A stretch of 64,000 nt of DNA from Megalonaias nervosa (taxonomy: Eukaryota; Mollusca; Bivalvia; Unionida; Unionidae): contig JAECUM010003713.1 in the NCBI GenBank assembly GCA_016617855.1, positions 124,001 through 188,000 of the forward strand, written 5' to 3'. The translations under genes and the position numbers were made by a program. The notes beneath the pieces are model-generated. The model ran no database searches. It saw only the letters and a program-made list of their open reading frames with translations, and had not been told where the DNA came from. Below, in pieces: positions 47,159 to 59,383 of this stretch (within the stretch, counting starts at the first letter, position 1; each line of letters starts with the position of its first letter).

Positions 47159-48672
47159 TGTTATCCTTGCTGACCTTTATCTTTGTTTTGAACGCCTTTT
47201 TCAAGATATGTAAATTTACTCTGCACTATACAGTCAGGAAACATTTGTTAATATCCACATACCATATTGCCTTTTTAAAAAAAAAAGAATAATTAATTGT
47301 TGGTGAGAAAATACAATGATTGATGTATAAGCTCTCTTATTATCATTACAGTATCTACTGGTGTTTATTAACAACTGGACAAAGGACTTCACAGAACATA
47401 CATTTAAATATTATTGTTAGTTATTTCTCTTTATTAAGTCCGTCATCGTAACAAAACACCACGTGCATTTTAAAATGAGTTGGGAAACCCTTCGATGTTT
47501 TCTTATCCAACAAAAATCATATCTAAGTACATGCTAAAATGAAGACCACAGACCACTGGTCAACTAGTCATATTGTTTCATTATATCATACAAACATAAA
47601 ATATAAAACTTTGTCATTTTCTACCGTAAATTTGAAAATCACGCATTCAGTTAAATCGATTCGTATATATCCACCATGTCAGCCAATTCTGCCTGTCAGG
47701 TAATTCTGTGCAATGATACGTCATTTCTGTAAACATTGGATCAAATGTTATTTCTGGTCAAAAATCCATTTTGTGTCAAAAAGGAACGATCCTACTTTAA
47801 TTAAGAAAAGTGATATCCATAAAGTGTACAAAAATATCCCACATTTCGACTCGAAATGCAAATGAAAATGTGATTTCTAAATATCAACATGACCTTCTTG
47901 AACCTGTAACCTGAAAATTCTACTAGGTATCTTTTAGAATCATACAAATAAATCCATTATTTAAAAGATGGAAATGTATACCTTAAAAAATTCTGCACCT
48001 TAATCCAAGTTTCCAATTTTGCAAGAAGTTGTCCCATACGTACAAATCGTCTGCTACCCAACATGTCAACTTGCCACTAGAATGGGATTCTCAAGAAATT
48101 CCCCGGCGTATAGTCTGTTTCTAAATTCTTTAATAATTTTTCCCCATAAACAAGATGTTGTAAACACATTACATCCTATTGTTGTTTCTCTTCCACATAA
48201 TAGCTTATTTTTTATAACATGTTGAACTTTACTAATTTTTTTTACAAGATCTGTTTAGTTTGCTTAATATCTCTTGCCATTTATTGGCACTGTTACGTTG
48301 AATTTTGTAAAACTAGCTATAAACCTGACCTAATTACTTGACTGAACTGCTGACAGAAACAGTCCAAAGTAATGTATTTCATTCCTATAGCCCAATGGAT
48401 AAACATTACATCTTTTCAAAGCTGTGCGCAGAATAGGCCAACATATCGCAAGTCATGAAAACAAAGGGGTGGTATCCTGTGTGTCCAAAATTAATATTAT
48501 TTTGAACAGAATATTCTGGTGTAAATAACATTGCATAGCCATGTGGTTGTTGTGACAATGTATATTGTAATTAAAACAAGAATGAATTGTTGATTTAGCG
48601 GTGTTTTATTGATAATGGAGTATAGCAGAGTCATAATACATGAGGATTATCACTATCATCAGGTAACTGAAA
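47159..48672. other. Intron 2, no feature identified
   Basis: Unique AT-rich DNA. Confidence 0.45.
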
Positions 48673-49468
48673 CAGACCTGCCAACCCTGACGAGTCCGTC
48701 TCAGTAAGGCAGTTGATTTTTCTCCGTAAGACTGACCAGTTTCCAGTAAGGTGTAACAAAATATCAATAACTGCTATTGCAAAGCTGGAAAACGTAAATA
48801 AAAGTTTGACACAGCGACGATAAACATTATGTTCAACTGAAAAGTTTGTAAAATACACGAAGACTTCAATTACCACTAGTACAGGTGCACAAACTTTAAT
48901 TCCAAACCCTATGCAACTCAATGGCTTGTTGCTATCTCTCAACTTGACGTAATTCTTGGAAATTCTTTTTCCATTTCACATGACGACAGTAATCATATCT
49001 CCCGCCATGAGGAATACTGAAATTAGCACGTGATGTCCAATAAACGTAATTGTGTCCTTTCCAGCTTTTATTCACAAGAATATGAACACTCCTTTTTATT
49101 CTTCTGCGTTGATTATTAACACTTTTTAGAAGCTTATTTTCCCTTTCGTCTTAAACATGCATCACTTTCTGGATGCCATTTTAAAAAAATTCTATAATCA
49201 ACAGTTTGATCATGCAGACGCTTTGCATGAACAAATAGGTGCAGTTTAAAGCATCTGGGGTGCTGCTGTAAAGTTAGTCTGGTTCCCTGACTAATTTTAC
49301 TAATTCTAATATGAAACCTGGATCCATATCAAACACAGATGAACCAATTATCTGGATTTTTCATCAACAATCATTTTTCCGTAGTTTTTGCTTGTAGGCT
49401 GTAAGTCCGTATTTTAAGGGTAATTTTCGTTAAGACTTACGGCAAAATCGTAATAGTTGGCAGGTCTG
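48673..49468. mobile_element. CAGACCTG-type non-autonomous transposon, copy 3 (best preserved)
   Basis: Perfect inverted ends CAGACCTGCCAAC and GTTGGCAGGTCTG, flanked directly by CTGAAA on both sides (48,667-48,672 and 49,469-49,474). 796 bp, no transposase. CAG...CTG ends suggest hAT, but the six-base duplication is not the usual eight. Confidence 0.85.
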
Positions 49469-49552
49469 CTGAAAATAGACTTCTTTCTCTTTGCAAAAGC
49501 TACAAACTGTCCAGAATAAATATGGTACTGTACACTGACAAAATTTTGTTTC

Positions 49553-49553
<1 letters not shown>

Positions 49554-49590
<37 letters not shown>
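49554..49590. repeat. (TC)n(AC)n microsatellite
   Basis: A compound TC then CA run. A short (TC)n also lies at about 49,838-49,854, followed by a 23-bp direct duplication (CACTAATAACAACAAAAATC, to about 49,902). Confidence 0.92.
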
Positions 49591-49591
<1 letters not shown>

Positions 49592-50288
49592 TCATGCGCA
49601 TTAAAACGTGACTTATTTTTTTTACTGCAATTTGATGAGATTATTGTTGCTGTAAAAGTACAAGTTGCACTCAATTTTTGACAATGTGGACTCGTATCAT
49701 CGCGTTCAATTTACCAATAAATAATACCCATAACTAATACATGTTCAAACCATCTTGATTATTTTGCCAACATTACACAACATAATAGCTACACATGCTC
49801 TAAATGCAGATTAGCTTGCAAACTGAGACATAATCCTCTTTCTCTCTCTCTCTCATTCACTAATAACAACAAAAATCTTTCACTAATAACAACAAAAATC
49901 TTTTTGAGTACTTTTATTTTTATTGTAATCAGATTCTTGAGTTGAGAGCAGAATGAGACAGAAAATATACGTTTACCAGAGTTGTGCACCCCCTTATAAT
50001 GCTGTTCAGTATTTTCAGGGATATTTTCAGTATTTCATGTCAGCTTTCAGTATTCTTCACAAGTGCACACCAATAGAAACGCACAACATTACCGATGCAT
50101 CTTATATCCAAACTGTTAATACAATGACCCATACTGCAAAAATTATGCAAAATATTTCCTATTTAAAATATTTGAAATAATTAACAGTTGAAAATAATTT
50201 ATTAATGATCATCAGTGTTGAGCTTAGATGCGGAAGGTTACAGCAAAGCAGTGTCAAGTTCAGTGCTACATGTATTCTGGAATGAGGA

Positions 50289-51904
50289 TTATTGACTTGT
50301 CATATTCATTTCATAGTAGGCACTTTTCAACTTCTGTAGATGTTCAACTGAGTGTTGGCATTGGGATTCAAATGGATAAACAGGTTTTGATTTAATAAGC
50401 AACAATGCTTCTAGAGTGTCATCTCCCATTGACGGCCTCTGCTCTGTTCTGTTTTTACGCACTGTGGAAAAGATTCTCTCACAGTGGGCATTACTGTGGG
50501 GAATGGTTAATGTTCCTTGCATTATAACTGAAAGTTCACTGAGGAACAATGCCCCCTCTTCATCCTTCTTATTGCCAACTGCAGCCCAGGTTTCATCCAT
50601 TCTTTGTCTGGTGCAGGTGGATAGGTCTGTATATTGATATATAGCAAACTGCTCAACAACAGTGTCAATAGTGCAACCAGGAGGACGTAGTGCTGGAAAT
50701 CTATGCAGGAAGAAAGTCAGATCACTCAGTTTGGCTGTCTGTTGCAAAGAAGCATCTGCTACAACTGCATGTCTCAAGATTGGTTCTTTGAGAGGAAGCT
50801 TCTCAATCAGGTAACTGCAAACACTCTTAAAGTACAGCTTTACATCCCCATAGAATTGTTTGATCATTATTGTCAGAGTCGGCAATGAAACTGCGGGCAG
50901 CATTACCTATGACTAAGTCATTGTTGTCTTTTAAATTTTATCTGCTATTGCAGTCAACAGCTTCAGGCACACAACTTGACATGGCAGCTGGTTTGACAAC
51001 GCGACAAAGTACTTTCACAATCTGGTTGACCAGCATTTTTCTCAGTACATGTATCTTCGGTTCATCTGACTGGAGAACAAGCACATCATCATACATCTTT
51101 ACAGTATAGCCCAGAAACAGAACATACAACTTGTTTGTAGGCAATTTCAGGAACTTCAGGATGTTTTCTACTTTCTTGTGGGCATATGGTTTGTCACTGC
51201 TCTCGGCAAACTGTGTTGAAGATGAAACTTTGTCTTGACATCATCAAATTCTGATTTAAAGAACGTTTTCAAAGGTTCCCAATTTTGTAGCAATCTCTCC
51301 GGGTAACGACCAATACTTAGCCATCTGGTACAAAAATGCTTGAGCATTCTCTTCTGCTCAATGTCAAAAAGATCTTGAACACTAGAGAATTTGTGCTGTC
51401 GTTTCTCACTTTTCTGGAAATAATAATATACATCCTGCAAGAACTCAGCCACATCAGGTAAACACTTTGCTTCTTTTTGGGCTGCACTGTGCACAAGATG
51501 GAGGCAGCATCCTGCCAAGAATACACTGTCATGCTTATTTCTAATGTATGAAATTACACCAATTTTGTATCCAGTCATAACCGGGACATTGTCACATCCA
51601 AGTGCTAAACAATTACTCCACTATAAGTTGCATGCATTAATTTCCCCATCCAGGATTTTGAATATGTTTTTTCCTGTGACAGATCCAGTACAGACAGGAA
51701 GGGAAAGTAGCTCCGAGTGAACAAGTCCTGTGTTTTGGTCCATTGATCTAATTACAATTGGGAACTGCTTGCTCCTATTATCATTACTGCCATCTGTAGA
51801 AAGTGTGAAGGCTGCAGTCTGCATCCTCTCAGACAAGCTTCTTTCTTGTGCCTTTCCCAGTCTTCACAACAGCAGTTGCTATCTTTCTGCCACACTTCAT
51901 ATCT
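50289..51904 (-). pseudogene. hAT-like transposase, nearly full length but broken
   Basis: Minus-strand pieces in order: MKCGRKIATAVVKT, then MQTAAFTLSTDGSND (catalytic Asp position), ILDGEINACNL and an in-frame stop at 51,621; LALGCDNVPVMTGYK and SVFLAGCCLHLVHSAAQ (second catalytic region); ALKHFCTRW-like block MLKHFCTRWLSIGRYPERLL. A frameshift follows near 51,165, then FLKLPTNKLYVLFLGY and a stop at 50,938. Last is a 204-codon frame ending in the hAT dimerisation motif LTIPHSNAHCERIFSTVRKN. It is the same broad family as the 46-kb relic but a different copy. It sits in STAG intron 2, same strand as the gene. Confidence 0.85.
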
Positions 51905-52084
51905 AAAACATAAATACAGAAATTGTATTTTGTACAATATACAAGTTAGTTCAGTAAAGGTGTTCACACCATAACTATTCAAACAATGTTCCATTGAAAC
52001 TGATTCTATTTTAGAATCTGTAAGTTTTAGCAAATTCAGATAACAAGCTAGGATTAAATTTAACAGGTTCCTGGTGCCAACTGT

Positions 52085-53036
52085 TGTTGCATGTGGGCTC
52101 GTTCAAAAGTAACAAAAGAAATGAGTGAAGCCAACAAGCTTTGTAAAATTTAACAAAAAAAATTATTTCCCTAGAAAACACAGTAAAAATATGAAAAAGG
52201 ACTTACAGTTGTGAATATAATCCAAAAATTAATCCTGGAATCTAAAAATATAAGTCCTATCACTAAAATGTCCTAAATGAATCCAAGTTCGAATCCCGAC
52301 GAAGTTCCAAGATGGCGGACGATGACGTCAGATGAACCTGTTGTGTGCTGTTGTGTGAACAGTTGCTCGTTGAATTTTGTGAATCAAGAATAATATTCTG
52401 GCTTTAAAATTCTTAAGAATTTCCAACAAATGTCTTTGTCTAAGAATATGATGAAGAAAAGCACTTATGAATGTTTTCCAGAGAATGTAAATTTGTAAAT
52501 CCCCAAAAATTAGAAGAACTTTAAAATCAACTGGCAACAACACTAAAAACACCTTGAGCTCTTAAAGGTGTTGTTTATGACTGACTAATCTACTAGAAAA
52601 CGTCTGTTTTAACCTGAGATTTTAGATCACATGGTGGCTCACGTGACGGGGCTACGTGATCACTAATTTGAATAGCACAGTAAAAAAATGCTATTTAGCA
52701 CGTAGCCTAAAATAGCCCTATCTAAAAATCAGACTCTCACGCTGGAAATGAATAATAAAAAAGGCTGTATACAACACGACTAACACGTGGACCGAACATG
52801 ACCTTAGTAATAACCAATCATTTTAACTTAGTGTTTACAAACTTCTCAACCAAGGTGAGCTAGAAATAAAATGAAGCAATCGAATTACGTGTTTATCAGG
52901 TCAACACAGAAAACAGAATTTTCCGAAAACAATGTCAAATCAAGTGATTAAAATCATCATTACAATAATGTAATGAAATAAAAGTAAAAAAAAATTAAAA
53001 CTAACACACAAGTAATTAAATTACATATACATAACA
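52085..53036 (-). mobile_element. Solo LTR of the gypsy family at 13-18 kb
   Basis: The sequence runs from TGTTGCATGTGGG to ATATACATAACA (TG...CA) and is flanked directly by CTGT on both sides (52,081-52,084 and 53,037-53,040), a 4-bp target duplication. It aligns with the 5' LTR at 17,736-18,643. No internal coding region lies on either side, so it is a solo LTR left by LTR-LTR recombination. It carries GATGGCGGACGATGACGTCA near 52,310, which includes a CRE-like TGACGTCA. Confidence 0.9.
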
Positions 53037-53776
53037 CTGTGTATGTGCGCTTCACTTGGTAAAAATACATGTATAAAAGGTTTTAGATTACTGTAATTGT
53101 CTGGAATTGCCTTGTAAGTAAATGTCATAAAAATAGATAAACATGATATAAATTAAAATAAATAAATATCTACAGACCTGCAGCAATTTTGCTATCTGGA
53201 AACATAAGTTTGAAACCATCACTCAAAGAATCAGCTGTTGCTAATGGTAGATTGTGGTAAGCGACGAGTTCGCACATCGTTAACTTCAGCACGAGTCACA
53301 CGCAGGGAGTGTTCATCGCAGTCGGTTGAACATTTGGTATTATTATCTTGAGAACCTGCATATATCGAGCGTACCAAATAAATCCTTCTTTGTTATGCTA
53401 TTTTCTCCCCGCTTAATCTTGACACCTGTTAAGTCGATAACCCTGTTATGCTGGGTATTAGTTTCGGTCCGAAGTAACATGTGGACCCGCTTAATTAGAC
53501 GAAATGCAACTTTTAACGTCCATTTCAAGAGAGATTTTACAAGAAATGATCTGACGTTTCCGCTATTACTGGTACCTTGTACCAGTAAGGATAGAAAAAG
53601 CCGTTAGAAGACTAAATTTTACCGGTACAAATGCTAATCAACCAGTCTCATCAATGCACGGTTTATCACTTGCATAGAGTGGAGAAGATTATCTTGTAAA
53701 CAATACTTTAGAGTAAGGAAATTGAATGAAGGCGTTTCTTACCTTTACATAAGCTGCGTTCAAAATGGACATTATC

Positions 53777-53981
53777 ACATGCCCGACATGGCCCTGATCG
53801 CTCCCGCTTAATATGCTAGTGAAATCCCGCTGAATGGAACACTGTCATCTCATTGATTAAAAGAAAATGACGTCCTGCATTTGTTTATAACTCATTTTCA
53901 GTTGGCCAATGAGAAGGGAGTATTCCATTCAGCGCGTTGTTCTTGCATATTAAGCAGGCGCGATCAGGGCCATGTCGGGCA
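53777..53981. mobile_element. Foldback MITE
   Basis: TGCCCGACATGGCCCTGATC (from 53,780) is repeated in inverse orientation ending at 53,981, and the arms continue through GCTTAATATGC and CGCTGAATGGAA. Nearly the whole 200 bp could fold into one hairpin around a GTCATCTCATTGATTAAAAG centre. Confidence 0.88.
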
Positions 53982-56323
53982 GTACCGTGGGAAAAATGGT
54001 CTGGCATTCCTTAAAGGTATGATAGTAAGCCAAACTTCGGTTATGCATACAAAGTCGAATGCCTGAGCTAAATATCGGTACCAAATTTATTACGTTATGT
54101 GAAATGTAGCTTGAAATATCAGCGTTTATACTTAAATAGGTCGCGCAAGAAAGGAGAGAAGTGTCCTCCCTTGTAGTTATTATATAGTACATGTATGACG
54201 GTAAATTGTAAGCAACGATACGAGCCCCTGTGAGCTGCCCCTCCCCTTATAAATCTGTTTTGAACAAGAGTAAATAAAAGCACCAACGGTATTGTAAAAA
54301 AAAAAATCCATAGCGCCCAGTATTTTTTTTTGGAAATTGTCGATCAATGTACCATGATCACATATTCTTCAACACAAATGCAAAGAAGCAGAAGGCGAAT
54401 TTGAAACAGAAAGAGAAGTGTTTTCATATGTATTGTTTTTGTCTTGAATATCAAAGTCTTGCAATCCATCAAAGAGACTAGCCGCGCCCCCCCCTTTTGC
54501 CGACGGTCAGTGATCAAAGTCGGGAGGGATATGGGACTACAACTGTATGAATGGGATAAGTTTGGCTTCATACAGAATTTGATGTCGGAACAGTTAACTT
54601 CAAAGACTTCAAACACATTTTACAGTTTGTCGGTACATGAATATCAACAGCCCCGTCCTTTTCCAGTACAGAAGCAAATGTTATCAGTAAAAACCGGCAT
54701 ATACTGGTGGAAAGGAACCAATGACGATAAAAAAAACTATTGATTTTCACACACAATTTTGGTCAGTTAAATTTTGCTGCTAGTCACAAGTCAGCTGTAA
54801 CGAAAGAAAACACTTTTAAAAAAAGTATAGTCCTACATGTACATGTACTTCTATTAGCCTAGATTTTGGATAGCGTGAGAAAACCATTTTCTTGCTGAGG
54901 CTACCAAAGGGATGAGGCTATTCACAGGGAAATAAAAACAACTTTAGACCACTGACATGTTGTAGTAACTTATTGTTGTAAAAATGTGTGACTTGTTACT
55001 TAATCTCATTTAAAAGACATCCAATCTTCTTTTTTTCTGCAACCAGGCATGACTGCATTATTATTTTTATTGTGCATTTGAAATGTCATTCGTTTTTAAA
55101 AACAAAACTCCGCATTTTGGTACTTAAGATGCATAATCATTGTTCTGCAGTAGATTTATCAACTAAACCCTGATCTCTCGGGACACAGTTATGTTGACGA
55201 TTTTTTGACACTCCAGACGTAATCGTGATAACCGGGTCTGACTATTGCTTTATTTTCGTGCTTCTTTCCTTTCTTTGTTTTTCGTACTTGTCAAATACAA
55301 ATTTTCCATATTTTATCTCGCACAAAATCGGATTTATCTCTTGAAGTCGTATTTCCGTATTTGATATTTTTTCCCGTACTAAATACGAAAAAATATGGAG
55401 GGTGCACAGGTCTGGTTTACTTTGTACGTCTGTACCGTTGGGTTGTTGAATAGCATGTGTTCCGTACAACTTGTTCAGGTACGTTCCCTTATTTTTCACA
55501 CACAGTCAGTACCACAAAATGATAATTATTTATTTTACAATTAATTTTTCATACAGTGAAATTAATAATTATTCTTTCGTGTACAATAAATTACAATACG
55601 GTAGTTTGTTGTCCTAACAGTTATCTGTTCTATCAAAAAGTATTAAAGTAACCCACAAAGTACTGACATGGCTATTTTGATTATTCACCTGACACCACCT
55701 CCCCCTTTTAAGTATCAATCATAATTATCTCCAGTAGATGATGAGAGATCACAATTCATGGTGTACTTCTCCATTCCTATTAAGACCATCTCTTCTATTG
55801 ATCATACATCCCATTCCTTTGTTCTCCTTGACAAACGTCCACCAAACTCTACAATGGCAAGTCTGACATGTGAAGGTTTCATTCATAATCAACAAGATAC
55901 TTGAAGATACTGCATTAAGCAAAACCATGCACTTCAGTGATACATCTATGAGACTAAAATATTGATAACCCTGGCATATTACACATTGGCAGAAGAAAAT
56001 GCCCATTAAATTTTTATCTTGAACACTTGCCAGTATTTCTGCAAAAATTACAGAAGTAACTACAAGTAAATTGTAGCAGTAAACAACTTTGCTCAACCCA
56101 GAGATAACCAACTCAGAAGTGGAAACATTTTGTCCAGTACCCTGGAAACATTCATAAGCACTGCTGTGCAATGAAAGTTTTAAAACACTCACTGTCTTTA
56201 TCTTCAAAAGAAAGCAACAAAAAAACTCTGAAGTCTTAAGAATCTAGGAATATCTGCTGAAAGCAGGTTGAAAATTGTGTAATGTTTTTTCACCAAGCCT
56301 TACAACTAACAGTAACAACTAAC
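53982..56323. other. Intron 2, no firm feature
   Basis: Open frames on both strands are short and match nothing; the longest is 152 codons at 55,749-56,207 (minus), cysteine-rich with no recognised family. I would not call a gene here. Confidence 0.45.
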
Positions 56324-56434
56324 CCTGTAGTTAAATCTGGTTCCATCATGCTGGGGTCTACAGTCTCCATTTCTGTTGCTCTTCCCAAAACTGTCTTCCA
56401 CTTCTGGAATTCTACCTCCTGCTCCCCATTAGGT
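56324..56434 (-). CDS. STAG: STAG exon 2 (start codon exon)
   Basis: The acceptor is TTATAG before ACCTAATGG and the donor is GTTAGT after CTACAGG. The first in-frame ATG is at 56,368-56,370 and gives METVDPSMMEPDLTT plus two bases (GG) of a split glycine codon completed by exon 3. Upstream codons in the exon are open but hold no earlier ATG, so I chose this start. The N-terminus of STAG proteins is poorly conserved, so the exon is assigned by phase fit and the acidic character of the peptide, not by direct homology. Confidence 0.7.
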
Positions 56435-56438
56435 CTAT

Positions 56439-56477
56439 AATAATGATAATAATAATAACAACATATCAGTAATAACG

Positions 56478-56513
<36 letters not shown>

Positions 56514-56514
56514 G
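56439..56514. repeat. (AAT)n microsatellite beside exon 2
   Basis: AAT/ATA triplets with a few interruptions, starting within a few bases of the exon 2 acceptor, where on the minus strand it forms the ATT-rich acceptor tract. Confidence 0.92.
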
Positions 56515-56584
56515 CCACCTGTGTCCAACAAGAATTTCCAGGAATTCATAATATGACTATTTCTTCTTTTTACTGCTGAATGTT

Positions 56585-57950
56585 GAAACCACCTCTGATT
56601 GTCTTTAGCAACATTTTCACATTAGATGCAGTATGGGCCATATTTTAGGTAAGACTGGCACCATTTTCATTTAGGACAAACCTGACATCATTAGAAGACA
56701 TGGTGAAAACCCATAACATGACCTTCCATTCATGAGCAATGTTCAAGATCCCTGGCAGCCATATCTGATCAAGATCGGCACCATCTGCATTTAGGTCCAA
56801 TTAGATATCACAAGTCCTTTTGGTCCAAGCCAAATGTTACAATGGCCATCATTTCTGGAGGAGTAGCAATACAAAAATTCTCAAGATTGCTACAATGCAC
56901 AAAGGTATCACGGATGTCAGATCAGCATCATTTTCATTTAGGATCTACTAGATACCATAATTTGTCTTCTGGTGAAAACGTGATTATCAAAATGACTTGT
57001 TAATGTAACAAGATTTTCAAGATGCCTGCATCATGGAAAATACTGAAGGTCAGATCAGCACCATTTTCATCCAGAAGCAACCAAATGTCAATATAAGGCA
57101 AAAAAACGCGTATTTCTGGTCTGCCAAGTGTTTTTCTTTGCTGACACTATCACTTCCCACCCACCCATCCACGTAAAACAATTAAAAAAAAAAAATCCCA
57201 AACTTCATTTGTACATCTGATTGAACCAGTTTAGCCCAGTACCTGAAGCACTTAGTACATCATATACTAAATATATATAATATTTAAAAGAAACACAAAA
57301 ACCTACCTAAAAACCCTAATTTTAAAACCAGTGCAATAGAAAAGACATACCTGGGGGATGGGGGGTGGCTAACATTCAATCTAAGAACAACAATAACAAG
57401 ATTATCAAGATGGCTGCTATGGCATCCATATTGGATGTCAGATCAGCATAATTTTCATTCAAAACCAATTAGCCTTCATATTAAGTCTTTGGTTAAAAAC
57501 CTCAAGATGGAAAGCTAAAACAAAATTTTTAAGATGGTTGCTATGGTTGCAATATTGGACATCTGATCAGCAACCTTTATCATTCAGGACCACCAAGGTA
57601 TCATTATCTTCCGATGAAACCCCAAGGTCAGTATGACTCCACATTCAAAAGTAGTAGCCAATAAAAAGATTTTCAACATAGCATATTGGTCACTAAGTCT
57701 GCACAACATTTATTTAGGACAAATAGATATACTGAAATGTTTTTAAAATGAAACCCTATGTTGATATAGCTATCCATTCAGGAGGAATGGCCACAACAAG
57801 ATTTTTAACATGGCACATTGGACATTAAATCAGCACAATTTTTATTTAGGACAAATAGGTATAGTAAGCAGCCTTCAAAATGAAACCCCATGTTGATTTC
57901 ACCATTCATTCAGAAGCAGTAGCAATAACAAGATCTTCAAGATGGCCATG
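56585..57950. repeat. About 135-bp tandem repeat, array 3
   Basis: The same blocks as arrays 1 and 2 recur about ten times (GCCATATTTTAGGTAAG, TCAGCACCATTTTCAT, TTTTCAAGATGCCTGC, GATCAGCATAATTTTCATTC, AGATGGCTGCTATGG), with an unrelated insert near 57,110-57,380. Confidence 0.82.
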
Positions 57951-58110
57951 TAGTATCAACTTCTTTGTGGGAGAGTGGGATATTTTTAACAAAAAACTAG
58001 TGACACCTGGCAGACGTATTTGCCATGCTAGTGGAATGATACCTGTGATATTTCACTTTCCTGGCCTTTTTTTAACTTAATTTTTATTCTTCTTATATGC
58101 AGACAGTCTT

Positions 58111-59347
58111 TAGGACCTCCCTTGGAAATATTTTTCTTTGTACCATGAAATTCGCCAAATTTAAAAATTTGGAGCCACTTTTCAGCCAAAGGAGCCATTT
58201 TATGTTATGATGCAGGGACTTAAATATATGCGTAATATTATATTGACCCTATTTTTAATCTATATAAATGTGAGAATAAAACAGTTTTTGCATGTTTTTA
58301 TTACATTTCAAAGCGAAGAATAATTATTAATAAATATAACAATACCATTATATACACGTGAAGTCCAATATATAGCATATGAAAAGCAAGAATGAATAAG
58401 AATGTTTCTTTATAACTGATAATACAAAATACTGCTTAATCTTTATGAACAATGTCACTGATACTTCATCAGTATCTGCCTCATTTTTTTTGAAAACCAT
58501 AACTTAAAATGCCTTCCTGAAATCAAATCTCTCAATACTGGGCACATCAACAGAAATTCTCATAAAATTTTTTAGAGTAGATACACCCATAGAATTTTGT
58601 AAGTTTGTTTTGATCAGATTCTGGTGAATGACACCCCACCCCCCCACCCCCCCCATCACAGTCTGCAGTAGAAATGGGGGCAACAAGTAACCTGGTAGCT
58701 GCCTCATATGCAGCTGGATATAAATCTTTGTTTTTCAGAGCTAGATTAGCCATATTCTTTGTGTTTTATACAGACTTGTTTTATAAAGTAAATTTTTAAT
58801 TTTTCATTGATATAAGCTACTCAGGCCCTTTACAGTGCATGACAGGCATCCTTGTAGCAGCATACCGTGTTACTCATTTAAGTTCAGACCACAAAAAATG
58901 TGTTCTCTAAGTAAATAATCCCTAAAACACAAAGCAGTCCCAAGTGCGTCTCACTCAGTTTACAATAAACATAAATTAACAACTCGTGCAAGTGACACCA
59001 AATCCTTTTGCAGACCTGTTCAAAAACAGTATATCCCCCAGTCATTCCTAATTTCCTACTAATCACATTTAATTGCTTCTCAAAACCAACCGACAGCTTG
59101 CAGTTAGCTGCAATCATGTTCGAATAACGTCTTATTCATCATCTACTGACACGATCCACCGACTGCCATAGACAGCAAAAACAGGTATTACATGGCCCAA
59201 GTTGCTTATATGAATGAAAAATTTTAAACAAAACAATTACTTCATAAAAATTTGTCGCCAGCACCTTTCGCCAGTCAGTAAAAATTAGCACCACTTTCAA
59301 AATTCTTCCGCATTAGGTGACAAATGTGAAGCCTAATGGAGGCCCTG
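58111..59347 (-). mobile_element. hAT-like element remnant, 1.24 kb
   Basis: The left end TAGGACCTCCCTTGG and the right end, read inward, CAGGGCCTCCATTAGG are imperfect inverted repeats. The flanks GTCTT and GTATT are nearly the same five bases. The minus strand inside codes for a transposase C-terminus. The right end lies 37 bp from the putative STAG exon 1. Confidence 0.6.
58504..58753 (-). pseudogene. hAT transposase C-terminal (dimerisation) remnant
   Basis: One frame reads LYPAAYEAATRLLVAPISTADC, shown here only to mark the LYP..Y....L....ISTA.CE block; after a G-rich expansion the other frame reads MGVSTLKNFMRISVDVPSIE and RFDFRKAF. Together they match the LTIPVSTASCERSFS...L.NL..I region and the tail of ZNF862-type hAT transposases. 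A frameshift at the C/G run near 58,630-58,655 breaks it. Confidence 0.65.
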
Positions 59348-59383
59348 GTATTATGTTCTCCTTTAGTACAGTTTCCCTATTAC

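Noticed and set aside
55749..56207. 152-codon minus-strand open frame
   Set aside because: Mixed, cysteine-rich composition without a domain; it lies in intron 2 and is most likely chance.
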